Assembly (NCBI GenBank): GCA_963575745.1
Contig: CAUYUJ010017776.1
Coordinates: 125,001 to 189,000 of the forward strand
DNA: 64,000 nucleotides
Origin: Prorocentrum cordatum
Lineage: Eukaryota > Sar > Dinophyceae > Prorocentrales > Prorocentraceae
Direction: 5' to 3'
Below are positions 31,042-39,636 of this stretch, piece by piece; the stretch's first letter is position 1; the number at the start of each line of letters is the position of its first letter. The notes below the pieces were generated by a model. It ran no database searches and was not told the origin of the DNA. It saw nothing but the letters and a program-made list of their open reading frames with translations. Both the position numbers and the translations under genes were made by a program.

Positions 31042-31133
31042 CGCTGACGAGACGCACGACACGCGAGCAGTATAAGAGCATACGTGATGAGTATGCCAAC
31101 TGGCGGGAGGAGCGTGGCGCTCATGTTCAGCAC

Positions 31134-32228
31134 GTGTCGTACTTCCAGTACATCGACCTGGTACGTATGGCCGAAGGCAGGCCGTATGCCAGCGTCATGC
31201 GGGGTAACCCGCCAGGGAGTATGACCGACTCGCGGGGAAACCCGCCAGACAGCACAGCCGGCACTTCAGAAACCGTGCACATCAAGCAGCCTAGTAAGAC
31301 TCTCTTGGACGATGGTGGAAACTCTAGCCTCATCGATGAAGGCTCGAAGATCAACATCATGGGTGAAAACTTGAGCCGCAAGTTTGTCCAGGCTGCTGAG
31401 GCACACGGCCGTACTTGTACGTTCGAACCCCGTTCTCGTTTGAACATCAACGGGGTGGGCGAAGGGTCGGCCCCAGCGGATACCGCAGGCACATTCAGCA
31501 TTGCCTGCGAGTGCCAGGGCTCGACCCAGCTCGATTCGTACAAGACGAACATTGTGTCAGGCTGTGGCAAAGACCTGTCAGCCATCCTAGGCCTCGATAG
31601 TATGCAGGACAAACGCACGATCATTGTGCTTGAACGAGGCCAGGAGAAGCTGATATTCCCTGGGAAGGGACAGGTCAAGATGGAGCTCCCAGAGGGCTCC
31701 AAGATCATGCCGACGACGAAGTTGCCGTCAGGGCATCTGTCGATCAGGTGTGATCGATTTGGAGCTGCGGGGCAACCCGCCTCGAGCTCAAGCAGCACGT
31801 CATTCCAGACGGTGCTGACGGGCGAGCCGACCCCGGCGCAGGAGCGCGAACAAGTGCAGGGAAACCTGCCTCAGGGGTTGATGGAGACGCTCGCCAAAGC
31901 TACGATGAGAGGTGACAGCATCGACGATCTTGAGACGTTCGATTGCTTCGTAGCCAGGACACTGGCCCAGCATGGTGGAAGTGTACCCATGGACGCTGTA
32001 CAGCCCCGCCGGAAGATAGTGATGGGGTACACGAACCGCGAGCTGCAGACAGTCAGCGACGCGAGGTCCAAAGGCGCGTTGAAGCAGCTGATGGATAATC
32101 CATCCATGCTGACAGCATTTGCGGAGCAATCCGCCTCTGAGGCCACGGCGCGCTGCAGTGCTGAGCTCCAGCATCTGAGGGAAGCCCAGATGCTGGCAGA
32201 CATTGCAGGCGCATCTTCTTTATCTTGA
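31134..32228 (+). CDS. aspartic-protease-like domain
   Basis: LLDDGGNSSLIDEGSKINIMG begins at about 31302. In copia proteases the catalytic phrase is D-S/T-G-A near the N-terminus, followed by a beta-strand-rich fold; here it reads DDGG or GN. The fold continues with FSIACECQGSTQLDSYKTN, then LSAILGLDSMQDKRTIIVL and KLIFPGKGQVKMEL, matching the 'ILGxD' strand typical of retropepsins. Its job would be to cut the Gag-Pol polyprotein. The C-terminal third is helical linker. Hairpins: 31199, 31232, 31856 in the usual phase; 31767 and 32121 in another phase (peptides AGQPA and AEQSA). Catalytic competence is doubtful. Confidence 0.65.
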   Translation: MSYFQYIDLVRMAEGRPYASVMRGNPPGSMTDSRGNPPDSTAGTSETVHIKQPSKTLLDDGGNSSLIDEGSKINIMGENLSRKFVQAAEAHGRTCTFEPRSRLNINGVGEGSAPADTAGTFSIACECQGSTQLDSYKTNIVSGCGKDLSAILGLDSMQDKRTIIVLERGQEKLIFPGKGQVKMELPEGSKIMPTTKLPSGHLSIRCDRFGAAGQPASSSSSTSFQTVLTGEPTPAQEREQVQGNLPQGLMETLAKATMRGDSIDDLETFDCFVARTLAQHGGSVPMDAVQPRRKIVMGYTNRELQTVSDARSKGALKQLMDNPSMLTAFAEQSASEATARCSAELQHLREAQMLADIAGASSLS

Positions 32229-32267
32229 AGATGGCAGGGCGACGCCGCCCCCTCGTCGTCTTGCCTG

Positions 32268-33432
32268 TTGGCCGAAAAGCCGGGGGGTAACAAGGACAGC
32301 GGGGTAACCTGCCTTAGCAAAAGAGCTTTTGTCATCGAAGATACGAGAGAGGCTTGCGCCGTCCTCCGCACCCGAGGCTATATCTGTGATCGTATTTCCC
32401 ACAATGAGCTTATGACGAGTGTGGGCACAGATTACCTGGGTGCGGTGATCAGTGGAGATTACGCTCTCGTATGGATTAGTACTCCAGGTGACTGGTATGT
32501 ACGAACTCCAGGAAAGAGAGTGGCCCCACATTTGTCACGTATCCAGAACCTTTTGATAAAAGCCAGGAAACTCCGTATGAAAATTATAATATTTGGTCCC
32601 CCAGGATATGTTTGGAAGTTATCTCCAGTACGTGATACTCTGGAGGATCTGATGCTGTCAGTGATACGGATGCGTTTGTGTCATTTCGGTTTTCGGGTTA
32701 ATATGCAAGATAGTACACCGAGCGGTATTCATATGCAGGTAGCGACATCCATACCGATTAGCTTTAAACTGTGGACACACATGCAAACAGGCGATACCAC
32801 AACATGTGTTGGATTGGCACGGCCATACGGCACGGCATGCCGAATGGCGAGCTCAGACACGTACTACACTCATCCGCCATCTGAACGACAAAATCTTGGG
32901 AAGCACCACCACGCACGGAAACGTGCCTGTATATTTGAACACCTATACACGCACGGACTATAACATCCATCACTACGTGACGACCAACAAGGGAGGACCG
33001 AAATGGTCTGATGTTATCCGGCGTGTAACAATTAACCTGGATACCAATGCGGTCATCCAGGATATCGCAGTAGCCGATCCACCAACAGGATATGATTGGC
33101 ATGCACCACTACCTGCAGGGGTTGCCAACATCAGCACACGGTTGTATTGGCGACCTGAGGAACCGGTCTTGCTCGGAAACGAGCCTATTCAATCACCACA
33201 GAAACCTAGACGCGCCATCATAGATGACTGTTCTCTCCCCCTCCCGACTCTGGCGATTGACGCATGCACCCGCTCAACCGCGACAATGGGCACACAGACC
33301 GGCGAACAAAACGAGCAAGTCTTTCTTACAGAGTCGCGTATCAAGCAGAAGGAAAGGCTCAAAGCCGAAAAGGAAGCAGGCATCAAGCCTCGCCGCATCA
33401 AAAAGCACGTTGAAGACGGAAACGACGATTGA
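32268..33432 (+). CDS. unnamed retrotransposon module between protease and methyltransferase
   Basis: Two overlapping frames appear to form one region: 32268-32810 (DYALVWISTPGDWYVRTPGK..., IIIFGPPGYVWKL, MRLCHFGFRVN, SGIHMQVATSIPI) and 32806-33432 (LDWHGHTARHAEWRAQ, DPPTGYDWHAPLPAGVANI, and a basic tail IKQKERLKAEKEAGIKPRRI). The alternating beta/alpha pattern with GPPG suggests a folded Rossmann-like or nuclease-like domain, but I do not recognise a family. It ends at a TGA (33430-33432) that is in frame with the next stretch, as if an Arg codon CGA had mutated. Hairpins: 32299 (other phase), 32913, 33171. Confidence 0.5.
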
Positions 33433-33441
33433 GGCGACGAC

Positions 33442-34428
33442 TTGTCAGGACTCGAACAGGATCTTATGGCGACCTGGAGCACTGACGTCCCTGTTGAGCT
33501 GATAAGCTCCGATGAGGATGATGACCTGTTCCTTACCCTCCCCACATCTATGCCAGACACACACGCTGACATATACAGCATAGTCGCTACTCTATGCTAT
33601 GGTCATAACAACTGCGTGGATATGTTGGATCTTTGTGGTGGTGAGGGTGGCATTTCAGAGCTTGCCTTCTCAAGGGGACTCTCCTCGGGAGGCAACTTAG
33701 ACAAGACCACATGTGTCGACCTGGGAGACCCTACGGTGCAGCGGGCTGTAGATCACTACTTCGCAATATGCTACGTACGAGTTGCCATACTACAACCCAG
33801 TTGCCGCACCACAGGACCACCATCCTACTACAACTACAAAGTCAATCACAACACTTGGGAACAGCACCACAAAGAATATTTACCACACATAACATATTTT
33901 GTGGTAAAATTGCTGTCACTCAAGATGATGCACGGAGGTGGTTTATACGCGAACAACCTACAGTAACATGGGTGGATGACATTTCCCCATGGAAGAAACT
34001 TGCCAACCGACCACACATCACAACCGTACGCGTTGATCAGTGTGCCACGGGACTCAAAAGATACGGCTGGTGACTATATTAAGAAGCCGACAAATATCAC
34101 CAGCAACGACGAGACGATTCTTAAACCCTTTGAGCGACTCAAGTGCAACGGTCAGCATGTGCACGCACAACCGTGCAACAGAGAGCTTTCACTGGCACAA
34201 CAATACACTCGACGACTGCAGTCTGCCTTTGTGGAAGCCGTATATTTGGCGAAAGCCATTGACACTACGCGCGGAAACGCGCCTGTACGCACCGCGCATG
34301 CTTACCCTGCTGACCTTCCTGATCAAGCCGAACCCGGAGAAGGTATGAGACGCATCGGTGATCGTATCTTCCCAAAAGGTGGCTACATGCCTGGCATGCA
34401 TCGACAACGTCCGAAAAGACAGTCCTAG
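33442..34428 (+). CDS. SAM-dependent methyltransferase-like domain (C5-methyltransferase-like motifs)
   Basis: Frame 33442-33966 contains MLDLCGGEGGISELAFSRGL (Asp at 33628), close to the SAM-binding motif I (DLxxGxGG) of cytosine-C5 methyltransferases. About 57 residues later comes AILQPSCRTTGPPSYYN, aligning with motif IV with PSC (Cys at 33802) where PPC is usual. After two frame changes, FIREQPTVTWVDDI (about 33942-33983) sits where motif VI (ENV) would be, and KPTNITSNDETILKPFERLK (about 34087) follows. Captured DNA methyltransferases have been reported in dinoflagellate retrotransposons; whether this belongs to that group is unproven, and motif VIII and the target-recognition region are not recognisable. 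Hairpin at 34269. Confidence 0.55.
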
Positions 34429-35566
34429 CCATAACAGAGACCCTACGCAGTGTAAGTATCATGATTATATCTCTGTATATTGGCCATGTCCCGCATGCCA
34501 GAGGGATCTTACGAGAAGCAAAGGTGTTAAGAACCACCTCGATACCGAACCTGGTAAATGTCGTTTTGCTGAACCCTTTGACCTTCCAGATGATCATGAC
34601 CCCGAAGGTAAGACCGTGCCAGCTTGGTGGAAACCCTTACCTAATCCTGGTGAGGGCCAAGCTTCAGCGCCAGGTGGCCGCCAAGGCGCACACGCCAGGC
34701 CACCACGACCACGATCCTTCGGGAACGCTGATCCGACATCTGATGCCAGCAGTTACGACATGCTACGAGACGCCCCCGAGCGTGGAAACACGCCTTCTGC
34801 GTCCTCTAGCGAACCGCCACAGGTTGCGGCCCGTTGTGGTCGCCTACAAGGCGTACCACCACCACCAGATGCAGTTGACGAAGGAGACCGACTGCGGAGA
34901 GCTACAAGGAACCCTCTTGCCTCCACCGGCTCGGGGCTAATCCTAGACAAAGTGGGACTGGATAACGTTCGACTGAGCATGATCAAAGAAGTTTGCGACA
35001 CCTGTCGGGAATGCAGAGCATGGGAACGTCCAGGAAACTCAACATTACCTTCGGTGAGCCTTCCTGGAAGTTGGCCCGATGAAGGCGAAATGGATCTCAT
35101 GTTTTATAAGAAACGAGCCATATTCCATATTATGGATCGCTGTATTCGCCTGGCAGCAGGCCAAGAAATTACCGACAGAGAACGCGACGCGATACTCGAC
35201 GCTTACCACTACTGCTGGATTGCCGATCATGGACCCTTTAAAGTCTTGTACTCAGATGGAGAAGGCGCCCTGAACAATGATACAGCTAAGGCCATGATGG
35301 CGAATAAGGGTACGACACTCCGTATCCGAGCGCCTGGCCAACACGCGACTTCAATCGAGTCACGAAACGGTATTCTTAGAGGCGTCTTCCACATGATTGA
35401 GGAAGAGCTGAATAGACACAACATCCCTGTTGTATTCACTAGAGTATTGGCTGAAGGCATCTTCGTTACCAACGCCTTTACGTTCTACAACGGAGTATCG
35501 CCATACCAAGCACGCACTGGGCGCCAGCCCTCCTTTCTTCCAGATCTCGACACCCTTGACTTTCCC
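34358..35566 (+). CDS. integrase, N-terminal zinc region and catalytic core (interrupted)
   Basis: Cys/His-rich regions (CKYHDY, CPACQRDL, and CDTCRECRAWERPG just before the core) precede the catalytic core. The core has Asp in GEMDLMF (35093), Asp in YSDGEGAL (35255) and Glu in SIESRNGIL (35357), with 33 residues between the second Asp and the Glu: the D,D-35-E arrangement of retroviral-type integrases, which insert the cDNA into the genome. Downstream helices (GVFHMIEEELNRHNIP, TRVLAEGIFVTNAFTFYNGV, PYQARTGRQPSFLPDL) are typical of copia integrases. The frame is cut after DLDTLDFP by the 1.03-kb insertion and resumes in the same frame after the second target copy at 36609. Hairpin at 34780 in the linker before the core; none in the core. 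Confidence 0.85.
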
Positions 35567-35567
35567 G

Positions 35568-35635
35568 TCCGTAGCCATTTTGGCTCAAGCCATTTTGGCT
35601 CAAGCCATTCTGGCTCAAGTGCATTTTGGCTCAAG
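35568..35635 (+). other. DinoSL plus three relic spliced leaders
   Basis: The first copy carries the full leader core CCGTAGCCATTTTGG plus CTCAAG. The next two are 15-nt CCATT(T/C)TGGCTCAAG and the fourth is TGCATTTTGGCTCAAG. Truncation to CCATTTTGG... fits reuse of the internal GTAG of an older leader as the 3' splice acceptor in the following round. Four layers imply at least four rounds of trans-splicing in this gene lineage. Confidence 0.95.
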
Positions 35636-35669
35636 CGATCGCACGGCCGTCGCCCGCCGCCCGCGCGGC

Positions 35670-36461
35670 ATGGCGGCGCCAAGAGGGGCTTGGGCGGCCC
35701 GCGACATCGCGCTCCTGGTGGAGGCCGCGGTGCGCGGGGCCGCCGAGGCGCGCGCCCCGAGGCGGACGGTGGCGGCAGTCGCCCGCTCGGCCATTTCGGC
35801 TGCGCTCTTCCGAGCGGGCCGCGTGGCGGAGGCGGCGGAGGCTGCTGGGGACGACTCGGAGGTGCGCGACGTGGAACCGGAGCGGCCGCCCTCGGCCGCC
35901 AAAGCGGCGCGCAGGCGCCGCCGTCGCCAGCGCCTTTCGGCGCGGCGGGCGGCGGAGCGCAGCGCGGCGGCTGCGGCGGCGGCGGGCGGAGGCGCTGGGG
36001 GCCCAGCTGCTCCTCCGGGGGCCGGTGCGCCGGTGGTTGCTGGTTCGGGGCCTGCGGGGCCCGCGGTCGGCGACGTGGCGGACTCGGACATGGATGACAG
36101 CTGGGCGGACGGGCTGCGGCGGGGGGCGGAGCCGGCTCGTGAAGCCGGCGGAGCTCCTGCGGCGGCCGCGGGCGCTGCGCGGCGCGTGGCCCCTCGCCTC
36201 GAGTCGGGCGGCTCGGCGGGGTCGCGCGCCTCTGCTGGGGAGGCTGCAGGGCTGGAGCTGGCGGCGGCGACGCCGCAGGCCGAGGCCCCTTCCGACCCCT
36301 TCTCGGCCGAGGAGCTGGCCTTGATGGCGAAGGCCGTGGACTGCGGCATGGCGCCGCCCTCGGTGGTGGCCGCGGTGGCGGCGGCACGCGGTGCTCCTCG
36401 GCACGCCCCTCAAGGACGCGGACTCGGTCGGGGAGGGCAGCGGCCTCCCCGTTGTACATAG
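35670..36461 (+). CDS. retroposed coding region, Ala/Arg-rich protein of unknown function
   Basis: The first ATG after the leaders (35670) opens a 263-residue frame to the TAG at 36459-36461, leaving a 34-nt leader-to-start distance and a 3' UTR of about 125 nt before the A tail. The N-terminus (WAARDIALLVEAAVRGAAEA, TVAAVARSAISAALFRAG) looks helical and folded. The middle is Ala/Gly/Pro-rich, with a basic patch (AARRRRRRQRL). The C-terminus repeats the opening idea (FSAEELALMAKAVDCGMAPP, SVVAAVAAARG), so two short helical motifs may be related. Codons are extremely GC-rich, unlike the host retrotransposon. The intact frame suggests a fairly recent retrocopy. No family recognised. Confidence 0.6.
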   Translation: MAAPRGAWAARDIALLVEAAVRGAAEARAPRRTVAAVARSAISAALFRAGRVAEAAEAAGDDSEVRDVEPERPPSAAKAARRRRRRQRLSARRAAERSAAAAAAAGGGAGGPAAPPGAGAPVVAGSGPAGPAVGDVADSDMDDSWADGLRRGAEPAREAGGAPAAAAGAARRVAPRLESGGSAGSRASAGEAAGLELAAATPQAEAPSDPFSAEELALMAKAVDCGMAPPSVVAAVAAARGAPRHAPQGRGLGRGGQRPPRCT

Positions 36462-36608
36462 CCGCTATAGGCCACTTCCGTCGCCTGCGTCGTGGTGCAC
36501 TGTAGCGGTTCTGTACTGAGTTTGGGCCTTTCCCCCCGCTGTAGAGGTCCAGACGCATGAATGTAGCGGAGCTGGGCGTGGAGCTCAAAAAAAACCCTTG
36601 ACTTTCCC

Positions 36609-37805
36609 AAGGGGCCCGAGACATCAGGCCATGAACGAGAACGTCGCGTGAGGGAAGTTAGCCTAGAAGCAATAACTCAAGCCGCGGCTGTGGCCAAGAC
36701 AAATCGTGCTCTCAGGGCTAAAACGGCTCCAGATGGTGCTCGCCTTTACTCAGCAGGGGATCTGGTCGACTACCATCGACCCACTGCCACTAAGGGCGAT
36801 CATGGAGGCTGGAACGGCCCATTCCTTGTGATCCGTAACGCGTCTGAAAGAGGACATATCGTTGTCAAGGCAGGATTTCGCGAGGTGATTGCGATGTATC
36901 CTGACGTTCGTCACACGCTATACTTTGAATGTCTCCTCACACGGGAACTTGGCATGGATAACATGGCCATGCAAACAGTCCTTACGTATGTGGCACACTT
37001 TGGCGCAGGGAAACCTGCCAAAGTCTTCGGCTACATCCCAGACTACAAGGGAAACCACAATCTTTCAGACGACAGCAAGTTTCACCCGCGCGTACATCTT
37101 GCACTACAGTATCTCGTGCGAAACTATTTCCGAGTAGAACGCGTAGTAGCGGTTAGATTGGCCAGAAGTGTGTCATGTCTACCTGCAGTAAAGTATGCCA
37201 CCGGGTCTACGCTGATCCACTACGACAATGATGTCAGCCCAGCCTTCCACTATTATGAGTGTGTGGGCACTGGCTTGAACATTTCTCAAATCACTGGTAG
37301 CACTCATTCCAGACTTATCCAATGTTTGACCTCACATGTTCCTCCCTTAGGATTTCACGACGACCTGGCCAAGTATCAGCACTCGGGCATCACGTCTGGA
37401 GAACACGATACGCTTGGAAACAGGCCTCCACCAGACACCCCAGGTGCCTCATCGCCAAGTGAAGGCCGTCTGTCGACAATCTATGAAGATAACGAGGAAC
37501 ATAATATCGAAGCCATTATGCTGGAAGAGTGGTACGACGAGTTACGTATGGACCTTCATCCCACGACGACAATCGACGATTATCCTTACTGCGTCCCAAC
37601 AACCATGCTGCCCGACCAATGCGTTTTGGTTTCAGCATCTGTGGACGAAGAAGATATCGTATTGTCGGAAACGCTCGGAGACGAGCCCGAACCACAAGAG
37701 CCCTGTCTAGTCTCTCTCTGCTCAACCACACCTGACGAGAGCTACTCTCTTGACAGTGATGAATATGGTCCCTATGTTGAGTTATGTTTTACAGCAGAAA
37801 TGTAA
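36609..37805 (+). CDS. integrase C-terminal part and Pol linker (resumes after insertion)
   Basis: Read from the end of the second target copy the frame continues KGPETSGHERERRVREVS, LEAITQAAAVAKTNRALRAK and YSAGDLVDYHRPTATKGDHG..GPFLVI: the basic helical tail and SH3-like 'GDLVxYxRxxxxKGxxGWxGP' domain that ends many retroelement integrases, so it belongs to the interrupted protein. The rest is an acidic linker (SPSEGRLSTIYEDNEEHNIE). The first ATG (36798 onward or upstream) is not a real start. Hairpins: 37005 in another phase (peptide AGKPA), 37412 and 37673 in the usual phase. Stop TAA 37803-37805. Confidence 0.75.
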   Translation, partial: KGPETSGHERERRVREVSLEAITQAAAVAKTNRALRAKTAPDGARLYSAGDLVDYHRPTATKGDHGGWNGPFLVIRNASERGHIVVKAGFREVIAMYPDVRHTLYFECLLTRELGMDNMAMQTVLTYVAHFGAGKPAKVFGYIPDYKGNHNLSDDSKFHPRVHLALQYLVRNYFRVERVVAVRLARSVSCLPAVKYATGSTLIHYDNDVSPAFHYYECVGTGLNISQITGSTHSRLIQCLTSHVPPLGFHDDLAKYQHSGITSGEHDTLGNRPPPDTPGASSPSEGRLSTIYEDNEEHNIEAIMLEEWYDELRMDLHPTTTIDDYPYCVPTTMLPDQCVLVSASVDEEDIVLSETLGDEPEPQEPCLVSLCSTTPDESYSLDSDEYGPYVELCFTAEM

Positions 37806-37811
37806 AGAGTA

Positions 37812-38696
37812 GTGATGGATCAGACTCAACTTGCACAGCTCGACACTGATGTGGTCGCAACGATGAGAGTATATGTATCCTCTGCTGCTAAACGTGCTGC
37901 GGTAGTCAAGGAAGACGACCTACTCACCAAAGCCGACATAGCAGCACACCCGAAAGAGGTTAGTCAAGCTTTGCACACTGAACTCAAGATCTGTCTCGAC
38001 AACCTGTGCTTTGAGATGTATGATTTATCCGAAGCTTCCAACATCATGACGTCCAGGTATGTATATAAGTGGAAGTTTGCGAAGATAGGTACCGGGAGCG
38101 TTAAAACCATCCGTCTCAGACTTGTCCTTCGTGGATTTATGGGCACTGAGGCTTTCGATGTGGAAACCTTCTCGGGGACCGCTCGAAGCCAGTCCCAGAG
38201 ACTCCTAGCAAGTGAGGCGGCATGCCATCCAGAGTGGATCTTAGCATCCATGGATATCGACAAGGCGTTCCTCAAGGGTCTGACCTATGAGGAACTTGCC
38301 CATGCCACCGACGAGGAAACTCGCATGGTTTGCTTCACCCTTCCACCGGGAAGTGCACAGGTACTTCGTACACTGCCTGGCTTCTCATCCTATGACGAAA
38401 GCCGACACTGCCTCAGGTGCCTCAAGCCAGGAACGGGTACAAAGGACGCCCCAAGAGCGTTCTCTCTCAAACTTCGTACGACCACACGAGCTATAGGCCT
38501 TACACCGACAAGGTATGATCCCGAGTTTGAATTCAGCCAAGGCTTGCTAACGGCAAAACATTGCGATGCTATTAATATGACAGGCCTAGAGAAAAATATA
38601 GACGACTATGTACAACGTGTCGAAAAAGGTGTTTGGCAAATGGAAGCTCAACAAACACTCATATACGAACTGCGCCGTTCGCTACACCAAGAATGA
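37812..38696 (+). CDS. reverse transcriptase (Ty1/copia RVT_2), active site altered
   Basis: The frame shows SRYVYKWKFAK, IRLRLVLRGFMG, ARSQSQRLLASEAA, WILASMDIDKAFLKGLTYEE (first catalytic Asp) and GTGTKDAPRAFSLKL, all in the order of the copia RT that copies genomic RNA into DNA. The active-site phrase, usually HVDD or YVDD, reads HCDA (38559-38570), so one of the two metal-binding Asp residues is Ala. That should abolish polymerase activity. Right after it the similarity moves to another frame (about 38610). A hairpin at 38311 lies in a different phase (DEETRM) and has a mismatched bottom pair. Confidence 0.9.
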   Translation: MMDQTQLAQLDTDVVATMRVYVSSAAKRAAVVKEDDLLTKADIAAHPKEVSQALHTELKICLDNLCFEMYDLSEASNIMTSRYVYKWKFAKIGTGSVKTIRLRLVLRGFMGTEAFDVETFSGTARSQSQRLLASEAACHPEWILASMDIDKAFLKGLTYEELAHATDEETRMVCFTLPPGSAQVLRTLPGFSSYDESRHCLRCLKPGTGTKDAPRAFSLKLRTTTRAIGLTPTRYDPEFEFSQGLLTAKHCDAINMTGLEKNIDDYVQRVEKGVWQMEAQQTLIYELRRSLHQE

Positions 38697-39636
38697 CCAA
38701 GGGGATGTGATCATGGATCAGGACGAATATATCAAGCAACTACGTCCTATCACACACCCAGAACTTACAGGAGCGGCGGCCGATGCCAAAGCCACCAAAC
38801 TCATTACCGACATGTTCGTCAGCTTGCGAGGAGCCCTCGCCTATGCCCTTCTTATTCAAGTCTGGCTCATGGTATACGTGGTCTCTCTTCAGAGAATCCA
38901 AGAGCCCACCAACCTACAAGTCTGGCGACTGAATGCTGTGACGCGAAAGCTGACCAGCAGCCCGAAACGCATCACCTTCCCTCGAATGAAGCCGACGAGT
39001 GAAGTTGACATACACAGCGATTCAGGGTATCGGAAGCTCACCGGGGAGGAGGACGATGAGACCAAGGGCCATGGCATACGCGGGGCCAACGTACTACGGC
39101 GAGGAAACTCGCCTCAAGGCAAGTCCGTCGTTCATCTCTGTGACGGACTATGCAAATCACACCGACTGCAGGTTAGTTCCAGCTATGCCGCGGAGGCACT
39201 CGCAGCTGCACATAACCTCGATGAGTGTTACCCTGCGCTCATCACTCTCCACGAGCTCAAGGCAGGGGCTCTGACTCCACGACAGCTACGAGATATGCGT
39301 GAAGTTGGGGGCCTAGCCATTAAAGTATCTCTTGCCATAGGCGCTGAGTCGGTTTATAAATCGCTATCAAGCAAGGATCTTAAGATACCGACAGAACGGA
39401 CCTTGCTTGGACATATCAGCTGGATACGTGAGCTCACGCATATAGGTATAGTGCATAATGTGCAGTGGTGTGATACTAGAGATATGACCGCAGATGGGCA
39501 TACAAAGGGAAGCATCGATCGGGAGCTGCTTTTGGAAGTGATGTCAGGCACTCAGGCATTTAAGTATGACGTGAAGCAGTTTGTTCCCTTTCGGGGTCCC
39601 GAGGACAGAAACAAACCTAAGTCTAATCAATTTTAG
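38608..39636 (+). CDS. RT thumb/connection and RNase H domain
   Basis: Continues RT after a frame change: FGKWKLNKHSYTNCAVRYTK, MDQDEYIKQLRPITHPELTG and SLRGALAYALLIQVW are the copia RT C-terminal phrases. The RNase H domain follows: VDIHSDSGYRKL (Asp), SSYAAEALAAAHNLDE (Glu) and DTRDMTADGHTKGSIDRELL (Asp), keeping the acidic residues needed to degrade the RNA strand. Ends with TAG at 39634-39636, about 375 bp before the 3' LTR. One hairpin (39099, peptide RGNSP) lies between the first two RNase H motifs, in a surface-loop position. Confidence 0.9.
   Translation: MYNVSKKVFGKWKLNKHSYTNCAVRYTKNDQGDVIMDQDEYIKQLRPITHPELTGAAADAKATKLITDMFVSLRGALAYALLIQVWLMVYVVSLQRIQEPTNLQVWRLNAVTRKLTSSPKRITFPRMKPTSEVDIHSDSGYRKLTGEEDDETKGHGIRGANVLRRGNSPQGKSVVHLCDGLCKSHRLQVSSSYAAEALAAAHNLDECYPALITLHELKAGALTPRQLRDMREVGGLAIKVSLAIGAESVYKSLSSKDLKIPTERTLLGHISWIRELTHIGIVHNVQWCDTRDMTADGHTKGSIDRELLLEVMSGTQAFKYDVKQFVPFRGPEDRNKPKSNQF

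Larger units (their letters stand above)
35567..36593 (+). mobile_element. retroposed trans-spliced mRNA (processed retrocopy) inside the integrase
   Basis: The insertion is flanked by a perfect 15-bp direct repeat ACCCTTGACTTTCCC (35552-35566 and 36594-36608). Its 5' end is a complete 22-nt DinoSL (35568-35589) followed by three truncated leader copies (35590-35604, 35605-35619, 35620-35635), each ending GGCTCAAG. Its 3' end is a run of eight A (36587-36594, the last shared with the target copy). Leader, lack of introns, A tail and target duplication together define an mRNA reverse-transcribed and inserted by LINE-type machinery. One extra G (35567) lies before the leader. Removing insertion plus one target copy leaves the integrase frame open. 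Confidence 0.95.

Noticed and set aside
23791-31870. GNLP/GNPP/GNEP as a protein repeat motif
   Set aside because: The same 15-nt hairpin occurs in other phases and beyond the last stop codon, and its bases covary, so the peptide is a by-product.
33442-34428. Firm call of an active cytosine-C5 DNA methyltransferase
   Set aside because: PPCQ reads PSCR, ENV is only REQP, and the target-recognition region is unidentified; kept as methyltransferase-like.
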